A stretch of DNA of 64,000 bases from Opisthocomus hoazin (Eukaryota; Chordata; Aves; Opisthocomiformes; Opisthocomidae): NCBI RefSeq assembly GCF_030867145.1, contig NC_134431.1:10369089-10433088 (forward strand), given 5' to 3'. The notes beneath the pieces were generated by a model. The model saw only the letters and a list, made by a program, of their open reading frames with translations, did no database searches and had not been told where the DNA came from. Below, piece after piece: positions 23,871 through 38,800 of this stretch. Made by a program: the position numbers and the translations under genes. Numbering within the stretch: position 1 is the stretch's first letter; every line of letters starts with the position of its first letter.

Positions 23871-26800
23871 GGTCACCAGTACAGATTCAGTGTGGTCTGG
23901 GGTTGCTTCGTGCGTGCATGTCCTTAGCAGGCTGGGTCTGTGTCGTGCCGCTCCCATCCCCTGTAACCACATGTTGTATCATCCCGGCAGGTCCGCAAAT
24001 GCCACCCACGAGTTCATCAACGTCACCCTCCACGCTACGCTGGCTGCTACTACCAAGCTGGTGGTACCCACACCTGCTAAACCTATCCTGCCAGTTCAGA
24101 CTGGAGTCCAGGCACAGCAAGAGGAGCAATCTAGTGGCATGACCATTTTTTTTAGTCTTCTTGTTTTAGGTGAATGATGAACTGAAAGTCTTAATTTCTG
24201 TTAATTGTGCTGTGTATCTGAGGACATAGGCCAGCTTTCAAAATGATAGCACTTTATTTCTCTTCTGGTTTTCTGTCTATAAAGTAGTATATTGTACAGG
24301 CACAGTTGGGTATGTAACTGCCTGAACATCCCAAATCTGTGGAAAGCTGAGGACCATTGCAAACCTTGTCACCGTGGTCTCAGAGTGCAAACATGTTTAA
24401 TGGGCTTTGCCTTCTTTATCAAGCACATGGCATGTGTTCCTGTGTGAAGAACGCACTGTCAGAATATGCCATGGTGCTTGCAGCTGTCTTTGAGGACAGT
24501 GTGTTAGAGATGCCAGTTTAAGTACTTCTAGCACTTCTGGACAGCCCTCAGATATTTTGTTCTGTTAGCCAGTAGCCGGCAGTCAGATTTACATGCACAA
24601 GTGCTAAAATTCAGTATCTGTTTTTCTGGCTCTCCTTACGTTCTTACATTCCTACAAGAGTGCAATAATAACATGCAGATTTCCATAATTATATTAACAT
24701 TGTTGTCCCTATATAGGCGTTTTGAATGGCAGATGTACGCCCAACTTATGGAAAAGTCTGGGCTGTTATCTTTCGTCAGTAGAATACAGTTATCTCTCTT
24801 TATCTGCTAAGAACAATGCTGTAGTCAAAACTGTAAGAATAACAAAACTTTCATGGAGGGTGAAGGGTTTGTTTATTTTCCTTTGGGTGTTTGTGTGCTT
24901 TAATCCTCCAAAGCAAGCTACACTGAGAGACTTTTTGGTGACAGGTTAGTCACCTAGTCTATAGTCTAGGTTACTTTTTCCAGTAGCAAAAGGAGAAAAT
25001 GATAGGTGTTGAGTTGACAGCAATGCAGAAAGTTCTGCAAATCATTTGGGCTTAAAAAAAAAAAATTGTCTCCTATAAATAACTGCTATTAAGTGCAGCA
25101 CAAAGTAGAAGGCTTCTCCGTATTTCTGAAGTATCTATTCATCCTTAAAGAGGGTTAATGTTTTCCCAGGGGTCAATGATGTATTAGAATTTGAACAGAA
25201 ACAAAAGCAAGACGAAAGCAAAATGCAGTAGATCAGAAGTCTTCTAAGATTAAAATAAAATTTCTGAATATGTGTGTCTCATGGATTTTAAAAGGGCCTT
25301 TCATGGTAAAATTGTATTCCTAGAACTTAAGAACAGACTAGGATTTTTTTTTGCTGACTTCCAGCCTGTTTATGCCAGTCTGATAACTTAATGGGCCTTA
25401 AAAGCATCGCCCCCAGGACAGGGGAGTTCCCTGAACAAAGTAAAGCCAGTATAAAAGCTTATTGTTCATAGTTATTCCCATTCATAATCTCTGATTTTAG
25501 AGTGTAGGAAGGGTGAAAGTGAATGTGTGTGCCATACTTTGGATGTTGCAAGCTGTAAAATGGCCTTTAAAATGTTCTAAACTGGAATAGACCCAGAAGC
25601 AGATCCATTCTGAGCTGTGCTGTGTCAAAGCCAAGCCCCAAATTTAAAATGCCTGAGGTAGCACGGGTTAGTCTCTGACCCCAGATTTCTGTAGCTTGTT
25701 TATCCGTTCAAACTTTCAAATTTGCTTTCAAAGTTCTACCTCTGTTCTGCCATGTTCACGTGATGCAGGAATTCCCTTCTGTTGTGTTATGTGCTTTTAC
25801 TGTGCTCTTCCTTAAGGGGACACTCAAATGTTGTTTTAGCTGGTCCAGAACACTGCTTTTTCCAGCCTCTTGCCTGATTGTTACACTTCTGATCTGTGCA
25901 AGTGCCTGGAGCAGACAGTACACTGCCAGATACAAACTGTGCAGTCTTGCACAAGGAATGGGTGACCAACAGCTAAAGAATATACCAGGCTGCCATTATA
26001 TTTATGGTGGTGGGAGTTAATTCTTAGACTATGGTTGCTTTTTTGTATTATTGCCAAAGCAGAGTAGTCAAAAGCTGGTAGAAAGGAGCTGGTGATTAGA
26101 TCTGCTAAATAGAAAGCATGGTTGTGCTTGCATTGGAGTTTGCTGTAAATCCATAATATCTGGATGCCTTTATGGTTCTATCCCAAAGAACAGTATAGAA
26201 TGCTTTTAACATAGTAGTACTAGATGTCTTTACTGGATGCATGTTATTCATGTTTAACAGGTAGGAAATTTATACGAAACTCAGTAATAGTGATTGACAG
26301 GTGAATAAAAACTTTGGGATACATGATGAAGCTATTGCTCCTATAGTCTGTTTGGCAGTTGGCAGCCAAGTGTCTTGAGTTGCTTGTTAGTCAGCTTCTG
26401 AACTGCTGCAGTTTCAAGTACAGCATTTTAAAGTAAACACCAGTTGGAGGGTGCATTAGAGCATTGTACTGTAAACTCAGGTGTTTTGAGAACTGTTTGA
26501 CTGACATCATAAAGATTGGTGGAGTGGAAGTGGGGTAAATATGTGGGGAAGGGAGCCCTAACGATCTTTATGAATGCAGCCATCCCTGCTCATCACTCCA
26601 AACCCACAGCTTTGGTTCTGAGCACATTACATGCCAGTAATTGAGCAAATATTACTGTTTTTCATTTGTCTTTGCTCAGTTCTTAAGCCCATCCATCTAT
26701 TCACATGCACATCAATGAAATGCTCACCAAGTTGTGTATGAACTAGGTGCACAAGATAACAAGTGGGAGAATGCAGGCGTCAGTGTGATACCCATTCCTT

Positions 26801-29800
26801 AGCACCGTATTGGAGAGTAGGGCGATGAAAAGTGATGTTTGTATTTATGAGGTTTGTACTTCTTTTTTGTGACACTGTATAGTAAATGCAGATCATGTTG
26901 CAGACCCCAGTAGTTCACAGGTGGTGTGATCCAGCAAGCATGCAGTGCTCAGAACTACTTGTGCACCATTTTGCACCTTTTCAGGCTGTAAATTGAAAGT
27001 GCTCTTCTGAACCATCTGCGAGTGGCTGTTTGGTTGTTAGTTAGTTGGAAGGAGCTGTTATACCAAATCACTAAGAGCAGTTCCTAGAAGCTAGTTCGTT
27101 CCCAAGTTCAAAATCTGTGCTGTGGTAGTGTGGCCTGGCACTGTGCTGCCCACACTGAAATTGGGTGAGTCTCACAGACACTTACAAGGCAGAGAGTGAA
27201 GATTCCCATTGCAGTTAGGAGTAGGTTTGCCAAATACATAGTTTAAAACAGTCTCCACTGCGATTTACAGGCCACAATTTGATTCCAGTATATAAAATGC
27301 TATTGACGTTGCTTGAGCTTCAGTTGCTTTCTGACAAAACGCAAGCAGTAATACTGCTTATATCCCAGGCCACTGCAGAATGATTTTTTAGCAAATAGAG
27401 CGAAATACATCTACTGCAGACATGCAGGCAAGAGGTTGTTTTTTTCTCTGACCCTTCGTTGAGCTAAATTAAAATCGCAGAAGTATTGTGTGATTTTCAG
27501 TGCAGGGAGTATTCAAATCAACATAGCTAGGAATTTAATAATCCAGGATTACTTGATTCTTGTTGTTTTGATTCTTGGTTTTTGATTCTTTGGTTCTTGA
27601 TTCTTGACGTTTTCTGTCTACAGTAGTTCTAAAAGAATCAAGTGATGTCTTCCAACCATATCCACAGATGGTACCCGGATCTGCCATAGATCCTGTGTAA
27701 TTTGCCTTTGCTGTTGGCATAGAGGCTGTGATGGCATTTTCATATTACTGTAAGCTTGTTTTTGTTGTGAGACATAGACTTTCTCCCTACTGGGTGAAAT
27801 ACATTACTACAGTACAAAATTGAGTTTTTAAAAACAGTAAGTGAATTTGCATCAGATTAAAATTCTAATTTTTATTTTAACTTCAAGCCAAATCTAGCTG
27901 GTGGTGTTCTACACTGGTCCTTTCCTGTTACTGGTTTAACTTTTAGCAGTGCTCAGCAGTAAATGACTCTTGCTGATTTGGGGAAGAAGTTGGCTGATGC
28001 TTGTTATGAGAACCAGGACATTTCAACAGTTACCCATTCTGCAGCCTCATAGACCCGCTGAGTGGGAGTTACAGGTAATGTGGAGCCAGACTCTTCTGAG
28101 GTGCGCGAAAGAACGAGAAGCACCAGTCACAACCGGCAGCAAGGGAAATGTGGGTTGGAGAGAAGAAGAAAATTCTTCACCATGAGACTTAAGCACTGGA
28201 ACTGGGGTCAAGAGGGGTTGTGACTTCTTTGTGTTCAGAGATTTTCAAACTTGACTGGACAAGGCCCTGGATAACCTTTGACTTTGCACTTAGCCCTGCT
28301 TCGACAGGATGTTGGACTGGATGACCTCAAGACATCCCTTCCAATGTATTTTTTCTGATTCTGTGATGATTTCATTTGGGTAAAGCCCATCTGCTCAGAG
28401 GGACTCATATGTGAAAGCTGTAGCTTTGAAATTTTAATTGAGGCCATGTGTACATGTATGTTTTATTTCAAATATATGAAATGTTTACCAGAAGCTTTAT
28501 TAAAACAGTGTATTCTGTGTAACTGACATTTTTTACAGCTTCTGTTCAGAGAAGGTTTTCTTGTAAGCTGAATTAGGCTGTAGAAGTAATAATACTGGTA
28601 TTTTTAGAAGATAATTTTAAGTCCTAGAATCTACCGTAGTTATTTTCAGTCATTCATATATCCATTTACGTACTTAAGTGAGAATTAGGTTTGAACTAAA
28701 ATCTGGTTACTTGCATTAGTGGATTTCTGCTACATCATTAGGAGAAGTTTTGCTGCATATTTTGCTGTAGTATTTTAGACATACTACTTAAAAGTATGTT
28801 TTATTCTCTTCCAACACTTCTAAATCTTTTTTTTTTTCCCTTCACAGCTATCTGCATCATATTGGTGCATTTACTGATAAAATACCGACTTCATTTTTTA
28901 CCAGAGAGTGTGGCTGTTGTTTCTTTAGGTGAGTAACTGTGACATTTTTATACTGAATTGTGTTAATTCAGTGACTCTCAGTAGTTGCTACTTGAAATAA
29001 TGCTCTATAGTGTGGTAATCAGCACTAGAAAGATGCAACAAACTGGATGCAGTGAAGAAAACAACCAATTCATAGAATTCAATTCGTGGAAGAAATCAAG
29101 AAATGAGCACGTGTGCAGAGACTGGCCCAGTAAAATGACACATGTAGGCACTACAGGGATGTCACTACCTAACTACTGTGGCAGCTTCCTCTATTTTTGC
29201 ATCTGTACTGTACGGCGTGATACTGTAGCACTCTGGCAGCAAGACTCTGGCCTTCCCTTTGAGGTCGTGCACATGTTTGTATTTATTTTGGTAGAATTAA
29301 GTCTGTATATGTGATTTTAATCTAGCTGGGGACTGTAATTGTATCCTGAAAACTTGCCTGGACTACCAGATACTTAACTATCCCTGTATTACCATGACAA
29401 GAGCTCTTCCTATGACTTCAGCTATAAGGATGCCAGCCTTAATGAAGATTAAGTGCTTACTTAATTTGAATTAAATTTGAAGTATTCCTAAGCTTGTAGT
29501 TTTATGTTAGTGTAATTTCATTTATTTGTATGCTGTTACTCCTAATTTATAAATGTGTAAATGAGGAGGAAATCAGGCCAAATACATTTATTATTTTCTG
29601 TACATACTGTCTACCATAATGTTAAGAGCCTCGTCTAACTAATGCCAGCAACACTTTTTCAGCTCTCTCTGTAACTTGTTTACAAGAATATGTGATATTT
29701 TTGCTTCTGTTACTAGTGACGCTTTCACTGACAGCCATTCTAAAAATACAACAAAAAGAGGAAGATGCTTAGCTATGATCCTAACGTAGCATGGAGGAGT

Positions 29801-32800
29801 GTAATACTTGTTGAGCTGGTAGATTTTTGACTTTCTTCTGGGCTTTGCTGGTACCTTCTTCTATTATATTTCTTAACTGTATTTTGACACATTTTCTTAA
29901 TGGGAGGAAGTAAGCTTTCTGGTGCTTGTCAGTACCTTGTGCTTTCTGGAAAACAGGGATCTTCTTGCATCTTGGGTGCTAGATTGTGAAAATCTTTGAG
30001 CTGTTACTCAGCAGAAAGAAAAGCATTTCTTCCTGCAGGCATGACTCCCTGAATTTTTAAATAACTTTCTTTGGTGCAGACCACATCACATTACTAGCAT
30101 AGCAAAAGGTATTGAAGCTTAAAGAGGCATTCACTTGCAAAGCCCTGTTTGAGTTTCGATATTTCTGTGCAGCTGCAAAACAAGTAGAGCTGTAAGAAAT
30201 CTCTCGTAGTGCTGGTATGGATTTCCTGGGTATTGCACGCACACCTCGTCTTTGTAGGAGCAGCATCCATCAGACTTCTGTGCATTTATGCTTCTGTCTA
30301 CCACAGTGTGACATAGAAAGATCAGAGCAGCTGCAGATCATCCTGACTTACTTTGTCATCCCCATAGAAAACATGCAGTGTTTGATTCACTATTGACACA
30401 CATCTCTTTCCTACCCTGCTTTCATTGTTGCCATGGACAGGTGAGATGTCTTGTGTATCATCCAGTGTCTTGAGAGGTTTGAAAAGCACATTACTATCCC
30501 TTCAATATCCTTCCTCTTTGTACACAAAAATCCAGGTGAAAGGTGTTGGTGTGGACTTCTAATCAGGTTAGTTACCATTGTTATTAAAGATAATCTAAAT
30601 TTAAGCATAATCCCAATTAAAAATGCAGCAGTATATTAATTGCTCTTACTGGCATAGTTTTGGATTTTCTTTACCGTCATTCCTTGTATTCTGCCCCAAG
30701 CCGACTACTGGGCAGTGCTGAGCTGAGGTGTTAGGCAAGCTTGCGTCACTGCTCCTGCTGAGCTTTGCAGAGAGCAGCAGAGGCACAGGCATTCTTCTCT
30801 CTCCGTTTCTTGTTCTTGGCATCTCAGCATCAGGACAAGGATTTTGGCTGTGCTGGTGTGTTCTGCGCTCCTGTCAGTCACAACAAAACCTTGTTCATGA
30901 AATGGTAAATTTTCATGCTAGGGCTGTCACTGCTACTGAAGATGGGTAAGAAGGAGCAGCATTGCATCTCTTGTGTTTTCACACAGAGGACATATAGGAA
31001 GCTTGCACAGTTGTGGTGTGGACCACAGCATAGCTGTAGTCTGTCTCCCAAACCAGACAAGATGATCCCAGCAAATGCAATTCCACCAAGTCAAGAGAAT
31101 GTTATACCCAGAAGCAATCCAGCTAACAGATGTCCTGTGTCACTTAAGGCTTATTTATTTAGTTTATTGAGTCAGTCGTATTTAAACTGCTGTCAGCTCT
31201 GTTGACAGGACACGGCATCTGTATAATCGTTGGCATTGCCAGCTAATTGCTGGTCAGTGAACCTCTGTTACTGGTAATGATCTATGCAGCTGCAAGAGCA
31301 CAGTTTGAGTTTCAAGTATCCAGTTTGACTAGCAGTGCCAGAAGTGAGGTGTGTCCGGCTTTGAGTTGTGAATTAAGCAAATGTTCTCAGGCAGTTATTG
31401 AAGGCTAATAAAAATGGCATCAGAGAATATGAGTATGATTTTTACAACTGCTTTTCCTCCTGTTGTTTAAGCTGCTCAGAACCTTCTGTTTTAAGATTTC
31501 TAGGGCATGTTACTCTCCTGGTGGACAGGGTGGGAGTGCATTCTCTAAGGCTGGATTTTGATTTTTGTCCGTAAACGTTACTGGTATTTTATGGGTAAAA
31601 ATAGTTGCCAGAAAAGTTTTTGTCTTTGATTTGTTACTGACTTTTAACACGTTATCAGGAAAAATAAAGGTTGGTTGTAATAAGAAAATTCCTATAACAT
31701 TTTCAAAAGAATGAGGCTTAGATTAACTCTTACAGACTTAGCTTTTGAATTAGCCTCTTGACGAAACTGATCTACTTGATTTAACAGATGGAACCAGTTG
31801 AACAAAAACTGTGTTCAGTTATCTAGTAATAAAAGAAGAGTAGTTTGTAAAGGTGTGGGGCACAGGTTTTAAAACCAGCGTCAAAGTTTGATTCTGTTAA
31901 ACCCTCTTGGTGATACATTATTTTGTGCAGCTCTCTTTCAGGACTTGGCTTAGCATAATCTTAGTTTAGTAGTACTGTTGTGTGTAATGTGCAGCTAGAA
32001 GTAATTTGTGCTATATAAAGGTGTAAGCTGTACGATTCAGCCTCATCCTTTACTAACCTACTTAACCTCTGCTATTGCCTTACATTATTAATATTGTTGC
32101 TCATTTAACTTTTTATATCATGAAAGGACCTCCTTGTCTGTCTGTGACATTGTTGTTAGGGTTAGTTTGTGATTAGCTCTTCCATCTAAAAAAGAAATTG
32201 AGACCAGCCTTTTACTTAAGCCTCTTGAGCTCGTAGGGTAGGGATGCCCAGCTTGTAGCCCACAGGCCATGGGTGGCCTACTCGCAGGAGTCCAATTTCA
32301 CAAAGTTGCCCTGGACTTCTTCCACTTCAGCAGAAGTGAGTTAAGGATTCTCGTTTCTTTTAAATCCCCTCTGAACATGGCTCTATGTGAGGGCTCTCAA
32401 TACTGATTCATAAAATACTGAAAGTTTCTTCAGGAAGTACGCTTCCTGAGGTCTGTGCTTTCAGCTCTATGGGCTCTGGTTGTTGTGGTCTGGTTTTCCC
32501 CCACATAAACTTCTTGTTAAGTGAAACAAGTGCTGCCTGTACCAGTTGAAGACAGTGTTGCTGCTCTTCAAAAAATGGAATTGTTCTGGTCTGTGGCTTC
32601 TGACACAGCTTCCATCCCAGAATGGAAAGCCTGACTGCTAGTACTGAGACCTGTGTTTATATGGCATGTGAGTGGCTGTGTCTGCCTTCTGTCCTCCTGC
32701 AAAGAACAGCAGACCTTTGATGTTCCTTCGTTAAGGTTTTGCTCTTCCTTTCCATATAAACCATTTCAGGGGATGATTATTTCTGTTCTCTGGGACCGAT

Positions 32801-35800
32801 GCCTTCACATACTTTTGTATGAAAGAAGGCTTAAGCCTCGTGGCTTTGTGTGTATGACACATCCGTCAGGAGGAATCCACGTGATGCTATTTGTAAGACT
32901 CTTTTGATAGCTACAGCATGAGAGAATAAAAACACAAGAGTTACAGGAAAGCATACGTTAGGCTTCTCAGCCACATTTTACCTTTCATTCAATGTATTTC
33001 ACTTCTACATCCCAGTGTTTGACTATGAAGTCTCTATTCTGTAAATAATAAAACACAACTATGCAGAAACACAGATCTGGAATCTGAATAAAGACAAATT
33101 CCTCATAACTACTTGAAAGCAGTTAATGACAGTTCATGAATTAACCTTCATGACTTCCAGAAGAAATCTTGTTAGTTTGGAGTTTTCTGTCTTACCTGTT
33201 TGAAGGTATATAGGAGGAGAGAGCACAATAACCTTTAACCATTGAGTTTGCAGCACCCTTGATAAAGTTTTTAACACAAACTCAAATTTGTGTTTCTGCA
33301 TGACTTAAAAGATGTGTAGTTCATTTGGGAAATAGTTCTGACAGTGTCTCCACCCTGATCAGAATTTGTTATCTACTTCATTGCCAATAAGTGCTGTGAT
33401 TTCATTGAGACACAGTTCACTTCTGTGGAGAACACTGATTTCACTTAAGCTGTGTTAACACTGCAAATAGCATTGAAGTGACATGAAGGTGGTGTGCTGC
33501 CACACAGATACCTAACTTGTAACTTGCTGATTCTTTAGCAAAGGTGGAATTTTATTGGAGTGCAGCTTCAATGAGAAGCATTTTCAAGTAGTTAAACCTG
33601 TTACCTTTGTGAACCAGTGAACACAGCACTTTCAATGTATGTGTTCAGTATCTGGGTATCCCAAGCGACAATCTCTTATGTAGGGAAGCTATGTAAATAT
33701 GTAACTTACTGGAAACTGTCATATATCGGCCCCCAAATCACTTTGTGTTGTTGTGACTTAGGAATGAAAGACTTGCTGCTTTATATTTTGCCTTGTTTTC
33801 ATGTTTAAAAGTTTGTTGACTGAGAGTTGATAAACAGTTAGTGGAAACAGTGATGTGTTCTGTGAATATTTCAGAATGTTATCTTATTCTCTCCTAGGTA
33901 TCCTTATGGGAGCTTTTATAAAAATCATAGAGGCTCAAAAGCTGGCCAACTGGAAGGTATATTTGGAGCAATTAATTTTTAATTGTAGAGCAATCCTTAA
34001 ATGTTTAAAATAAGACTGTTTGTAATATTAGTTTCTTTAGATATAATTTCCAAAAACTTATGTACATTGTACTTGATGCCAAAGCTTGGGGTTCTTTTAA
34101 TAATAATAATACAGCCAATATGAGGTCCTGATCCTGCTGAACATTTTCTACACAATATTTTTTTCCCTGAGTATTTTTTTTTATGGTACCAGATCTGTTC
34201 TTGTCACATATATGGTAGAAGGTGGTACTGGGCATCTTTGGGATCAGTTACAGTAAAAAATAGAGCAATTCAGTTCTTTGTCTTCTATACTTTTTGACTG
34301 TATTTAATCCTCTTCCTCCTTTTAATTTTGTAGGTGTTTACATAGAAAAAATGTGTTTTGATAGGTTGTAAAGTCACATGTTTTACCTGAAGATGTTAAC
34401 AGACATAAAAAGGGGCACTGCTTCAGAATAGCTGTGCTAAAAGTCACATTATTTACTTATTTTATTTACTTGAAACTGCAACAAAGTGTGGTGCTAAGAA
34501 CAGACAGTTCACAAAGCAATCCATTCAGCATGGCCTGTTTCTTGGGTACTCCATGGCTTCTTGTGGAAAGACTGCCGAAACCAATATGCCTGTAGCAGAA
34601 GCGTTTTTCACGCTGGCTGAAACAATGGAAACATGATTTGGACTTTATTTTCAGTAGAAAAAACAGGCAAAGCTTCTGTGCAGAAGGTTGTCCTTGTCTT
34701 GGTGCCCAGAGCTTTACGGAGTTAGATATTAGGACGAAAATGTTAACAGTGATGGCAACCAAACACAGGAACGTGTGTCCAGAGATATCATGGGAATCTC
34801 CATCTACAAAGATACTCAAAACTTGTCTGGATAAAGCCCTGAGCAACTGAAGTTGCTCTGAGTTGGCCCTGCTTTAAGCAGGGGCTTGGATCAGACACCT
34901 CCGGAGGTCCCCTCCAACCTGAAGTAGCGTGTGATGCTATGAGGTCTTGTCTGTGCGTGTGTGGAGTTACAGAGGTTTCCCCAGGCAGGGAGGATCCTGG
35001 CAGAAGTGTCCCAAGAGGTGAAGTCTGCAGTGAAGCAAGGATTTTGCATCCTGCAGTTTATCCTCACCATCCAGGCAATGAACTCTTCACTATTCCTGCT
35101 TCAGTTTGAAATCTTGCAGTATTGAAATTGTGATTTTGTTTCATAGGATCAAACAGTTTATTAGGATTAGATCAGGGAACTGACTGAAATCACAGTGATT
35201 TGAATGACCAGTTTTAAACAGGATTTATATTAGCAAGCTGAAAATCTTGATCTGAGTACTGGATATTAATCCTAGCTTGCAGCTTAATGTTTCTTGGCAG
35301 TTATATCCCTAAAGGAAGATTTTTTTTTTCTGCTTAGTTGAAATACATTAAAATGTGTAGCTTTTTCAATCAGATGTAGCTTTTTAATGACATATTATTC
35401 TTTTTTTGTCAACTAACTACACTAATTCTGTGTACATTCATTTCAGCAATTACGTAGTTCAAGAGTCGTGATATTTCATTTTTACGTATTTACTTATTAG
35501 AAACAGTGGGTGGTGCACTGGTTAGTGTTTTTTTCATTTCATTCCTGATTTGTGTCTACTGGATTTGACTTAAAAATCGAAAACAGCCACAAAATCAGCA
35601 TTTTAAAATAGCTTCTTAATGGTTAAATAAAATAATCTGAAGCAGATCAGATTAGGAAGATCTATGTAGGAAGAAAAAAGAAAGCTTAAACTATGCTATG
35701 ATTTGAGCACTGGTTCTGTGAACACAGGAAATATTTATCATAGCTAGTGAATTACACAGTTTATTTCTGGTAAGCGCTATTCAGATCTTGGGAGGCACTT

Positions 35801-38800
35801 GGGATGCTGCGTCCTGTTGGCCACATTATCAGCTAAGGTAAAGGGTCACAGATATCACATTATTATTTACTTATTTAAGTTACTTTCACTGTATTAAAGC
35901 TTAGGTTTTAACATAGGCTGTCATAATTTCAGATGCAAAATGTTCTAATCAATTATTATTATGGACTTTATAAAATGGTTTTAAATGGTTTTAGATGTTT
36001 TTAAATTTACTAGAGAGTTTTTGTTTATCTAGTATGGAAAAAAATAGAATATTTTACTGCAGGCTATATCTGTGTACAAAGCAAATCTTGGATCATATTC
36101 CTGCCCTAAGAACTTTGTAGTGTAATTTCTTGTAATCATGCCTTGCTAAGTCTTCAGTGGACCTTGTACTTGCTGGTGATCCTTGCTGGCTAGCGTGGCT
36201 GATAATCACAATCCTCTTGTTTTACTTTCCGAGTCTCTGCTTCAGTGCGGCCAAATGCAGCCCTTCCTTTTCATTGTTTCTTACCTGCTTGTTCAGCTTT
36301 GCTTTCAGGGGCTTTTAAACAGTGTTATTAATCAGGTATGTGTGGTTTTTGGTCTAGTGCAGTTACTGTATTGACAGAAACTAAGTAGTGTTAGCCATCA
36401 ACGCACAGAATTGTGCATGCAGAATAATGGACTAGAGCATTTCAGTATAAAGGATGAGTTTTATTTTCTAAGTCCCCCAAATCCTTTAAGATGATTATCG
36501 CTGGTACAGACAAGAATGAGACTTTAAAGAGATGAGTATTTCTTTTATGAAAGCTGGTGTTCTAACAGAACAGTCAATCAGCTGTTTCAAACACATGAAT
36601 TGTTGCTTGCAAAGGTGACAGGTTCTGCTGTATTCAGAACTGTGGGGACCAGGAGGGAGCCTCGTGGGTACGGAGAGGCACATTCAGCAGTGACGAATTT
36701 GCCTTCTGTGCTTAGTCTGCCAGCAGAAAAAAGCAGGGTGTCAGTTTGGGGTACAACTCCATAAAGCAGTGTTAGCCAAGTGATGAGAGAGGTGACAAAG
36801 AGTAAGGTCACCAAAAAGTAAGATCTTACTTCATGGTAGGTTTCAGTTATATCACTCTGGTGGTAAAAAGGAGCCATCAGAATAATACCATTAAATTACA
36901 GGCATAAATTACATTTGCCAAGAAGAATCAAGCCTCAGACTCAACAGTGGTGTATATCTGGAGCCTGTGCACTTGCAAGTGCACTAAGATGATCTGATTT
37001 CTTCTTCTCAGGTGATGAGTTTTCTAGTGAAACTATACTTGGTCACAGTTAACCTAGATAATATTCAAACCAGTGGCCAAGAGGTCACCGTTCCTTGACA
37101 GTCCTTACATATTTTGAGACTGTGAGATAAAATGGGAATATTTTCTGTGGAAACAGAAGGACTTTTCCTTTGCCGTAAATAACCTGTTTTCTGTGCAGCT
37201 TATTTGGAGACAGTAATTTAAAAGAAGTAACACCTAGATTTCTATCACTGGATTAAAAAAACCCGAATAGAAGTAGCGGCCCCAGAGTAGTTTACTATTC
37301 TTCAGTCTTTTTATTTTGTGCTAAGAAGGGAGAAAGATTAATGCTATTTTCGTTTTCCAACGTTTTGGGGTGATTTTTTTTTTAATAGTTTCTCCTTTAG
37401 AAGATTTTATGTTATTTCAGTAATTATGACATCCTTGAAATTATGCTTCATTTTTGTTTTGCAGGAAGAAGAAATGTTTCGTCCAAATATGTTTTTTCTC
37501 CTTTTGCTTCCACCTATTATATTTGAATCTGGATATTCATTGCACAAGGTTAGTCCCTGTCAGACACTCATTTTACATGTTGAGGTTTTGTTTGGAACTT
37601 ACATTCTGCTTTTAGTTATCTTCATGAAGTTTAGAATAATTGCATTAAATTCCATCATATTAATCATCAGGGAGTGAAGAATGCAAAATTTAAGCCTCTT
37701 CAACCCAGAATGCAAGGAATGTAGCTTGTTGCTGTGAACTGAATGTTGGCAAGGAGTTAGGTACTGCGCAGAGGTTTTTTTCCGTGGTTGGAGAGGTTTC
37801 CTACCTCCTCAGAGCTGTACAAGGGCTGATGTGAAGGACGCAAAATGGGAAGGAGTAGGATCAGAAGTGGGAAAGGTGGCGTCACTCTCTAGCTAAAGAG
37901 GAGGAAAATGTTTACAAGGGTTTTTACCCTTTGCCTGGGAACCTGTGCTTCCATGGACATTTCTCACAGCTGAAGTGGTTTTGGTTCTCCCTGTGTGCTG
38001 CCTTTCTACTTGAGCTGTGTTGCAGGAGAGGGAGCGAGCAGTGGGTGATAGTAATATCGTTAACTGCTACCAACACTGAAGATGTTTTCATACAAAATCA
38101 CAACCTGAGAAATGGAGTAGCAACTGGGAAGTTTACAAGCCTTTTTTACATTCCCTGTCTACAATAGATGGATTAATATACCGTTCTGTCAGGTGGGGAA
38201 CGTGTCAAAGTGCTGGTGAGCATCCAGCTGTTCGTCTGAGGATTGGTTTGTTGCTAGGGTACCAGACTGACATCCTTCCTGGGTACCAGAGGGATTTGCT
38301 GTTGTCCTCAAGAGAGCGGGCTCTTTAGGCAGCGGGTGTGGATGTATGTCTTGGGGTACCTGGAACCAAACTAATGAAGCTTCATTATCAGAAACCCAGT
38401 TGTGAATCAGAATCTAATCTAGAAGAAAACCCAAACATGAGTTTTCCGTCAGATCATTTGCACTAATTTACTTACTTTATTGTTGTGTTGCAGGGTAATT
38501 TTTTTCAGAACATTGGTTCCATCACTCTGTTTTCCGTATTTGGCACTGCAATATCAGCTTTCATTGTAGGTGGAGGAATTTATTTTCTGGGCCAGGTAAG
38601 AATAACTGCTTTGAAGTCCTTAAGTTTATCTGGCTTGCTCTTTGAAAGTCCATTTTTCAAGAGCAGACAAACAGTCAAAGTGAATTCCTGGGTCAAAGTT
38701 CAGTTCTCTGCTATCACAGAGGCAATGTTATATAACCCCTTCCATAGATATAGCATGCTCCATGTGAAAAGCAATTAAGACTTGTGTTGACTTTTTTTTT

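Larger units (their letters stand above)
24170..28847 (+). other. SLC9A8: SLC9A8 intron 2
   Basis: 4678 bp, GT-AG, with a long T-rich tract before the acceptor. It contains a TTGATTCT-rich simple repeat (27552-27607) and a CR1 3' fragment (28070-28372). Nothing else is recognisable. Confidence 0.85.

Noticed and set aside
23500-24177. 225-codon plus-strand frame across SLC9A8 exon 1, intron 1 and exon 2
   Set aside because: It crosses a clear GT-AG intron; only its last ~60 codons are real (exon 2).
32240-32340. Possible old hAT-like DNA-transposon remnant (GGATGCCCAGCTTGTAGCCC region)
   Set aside because: The resemblance is vague, no terminal inverted repeats or target-site duplication are visible, and I cannot name a family.
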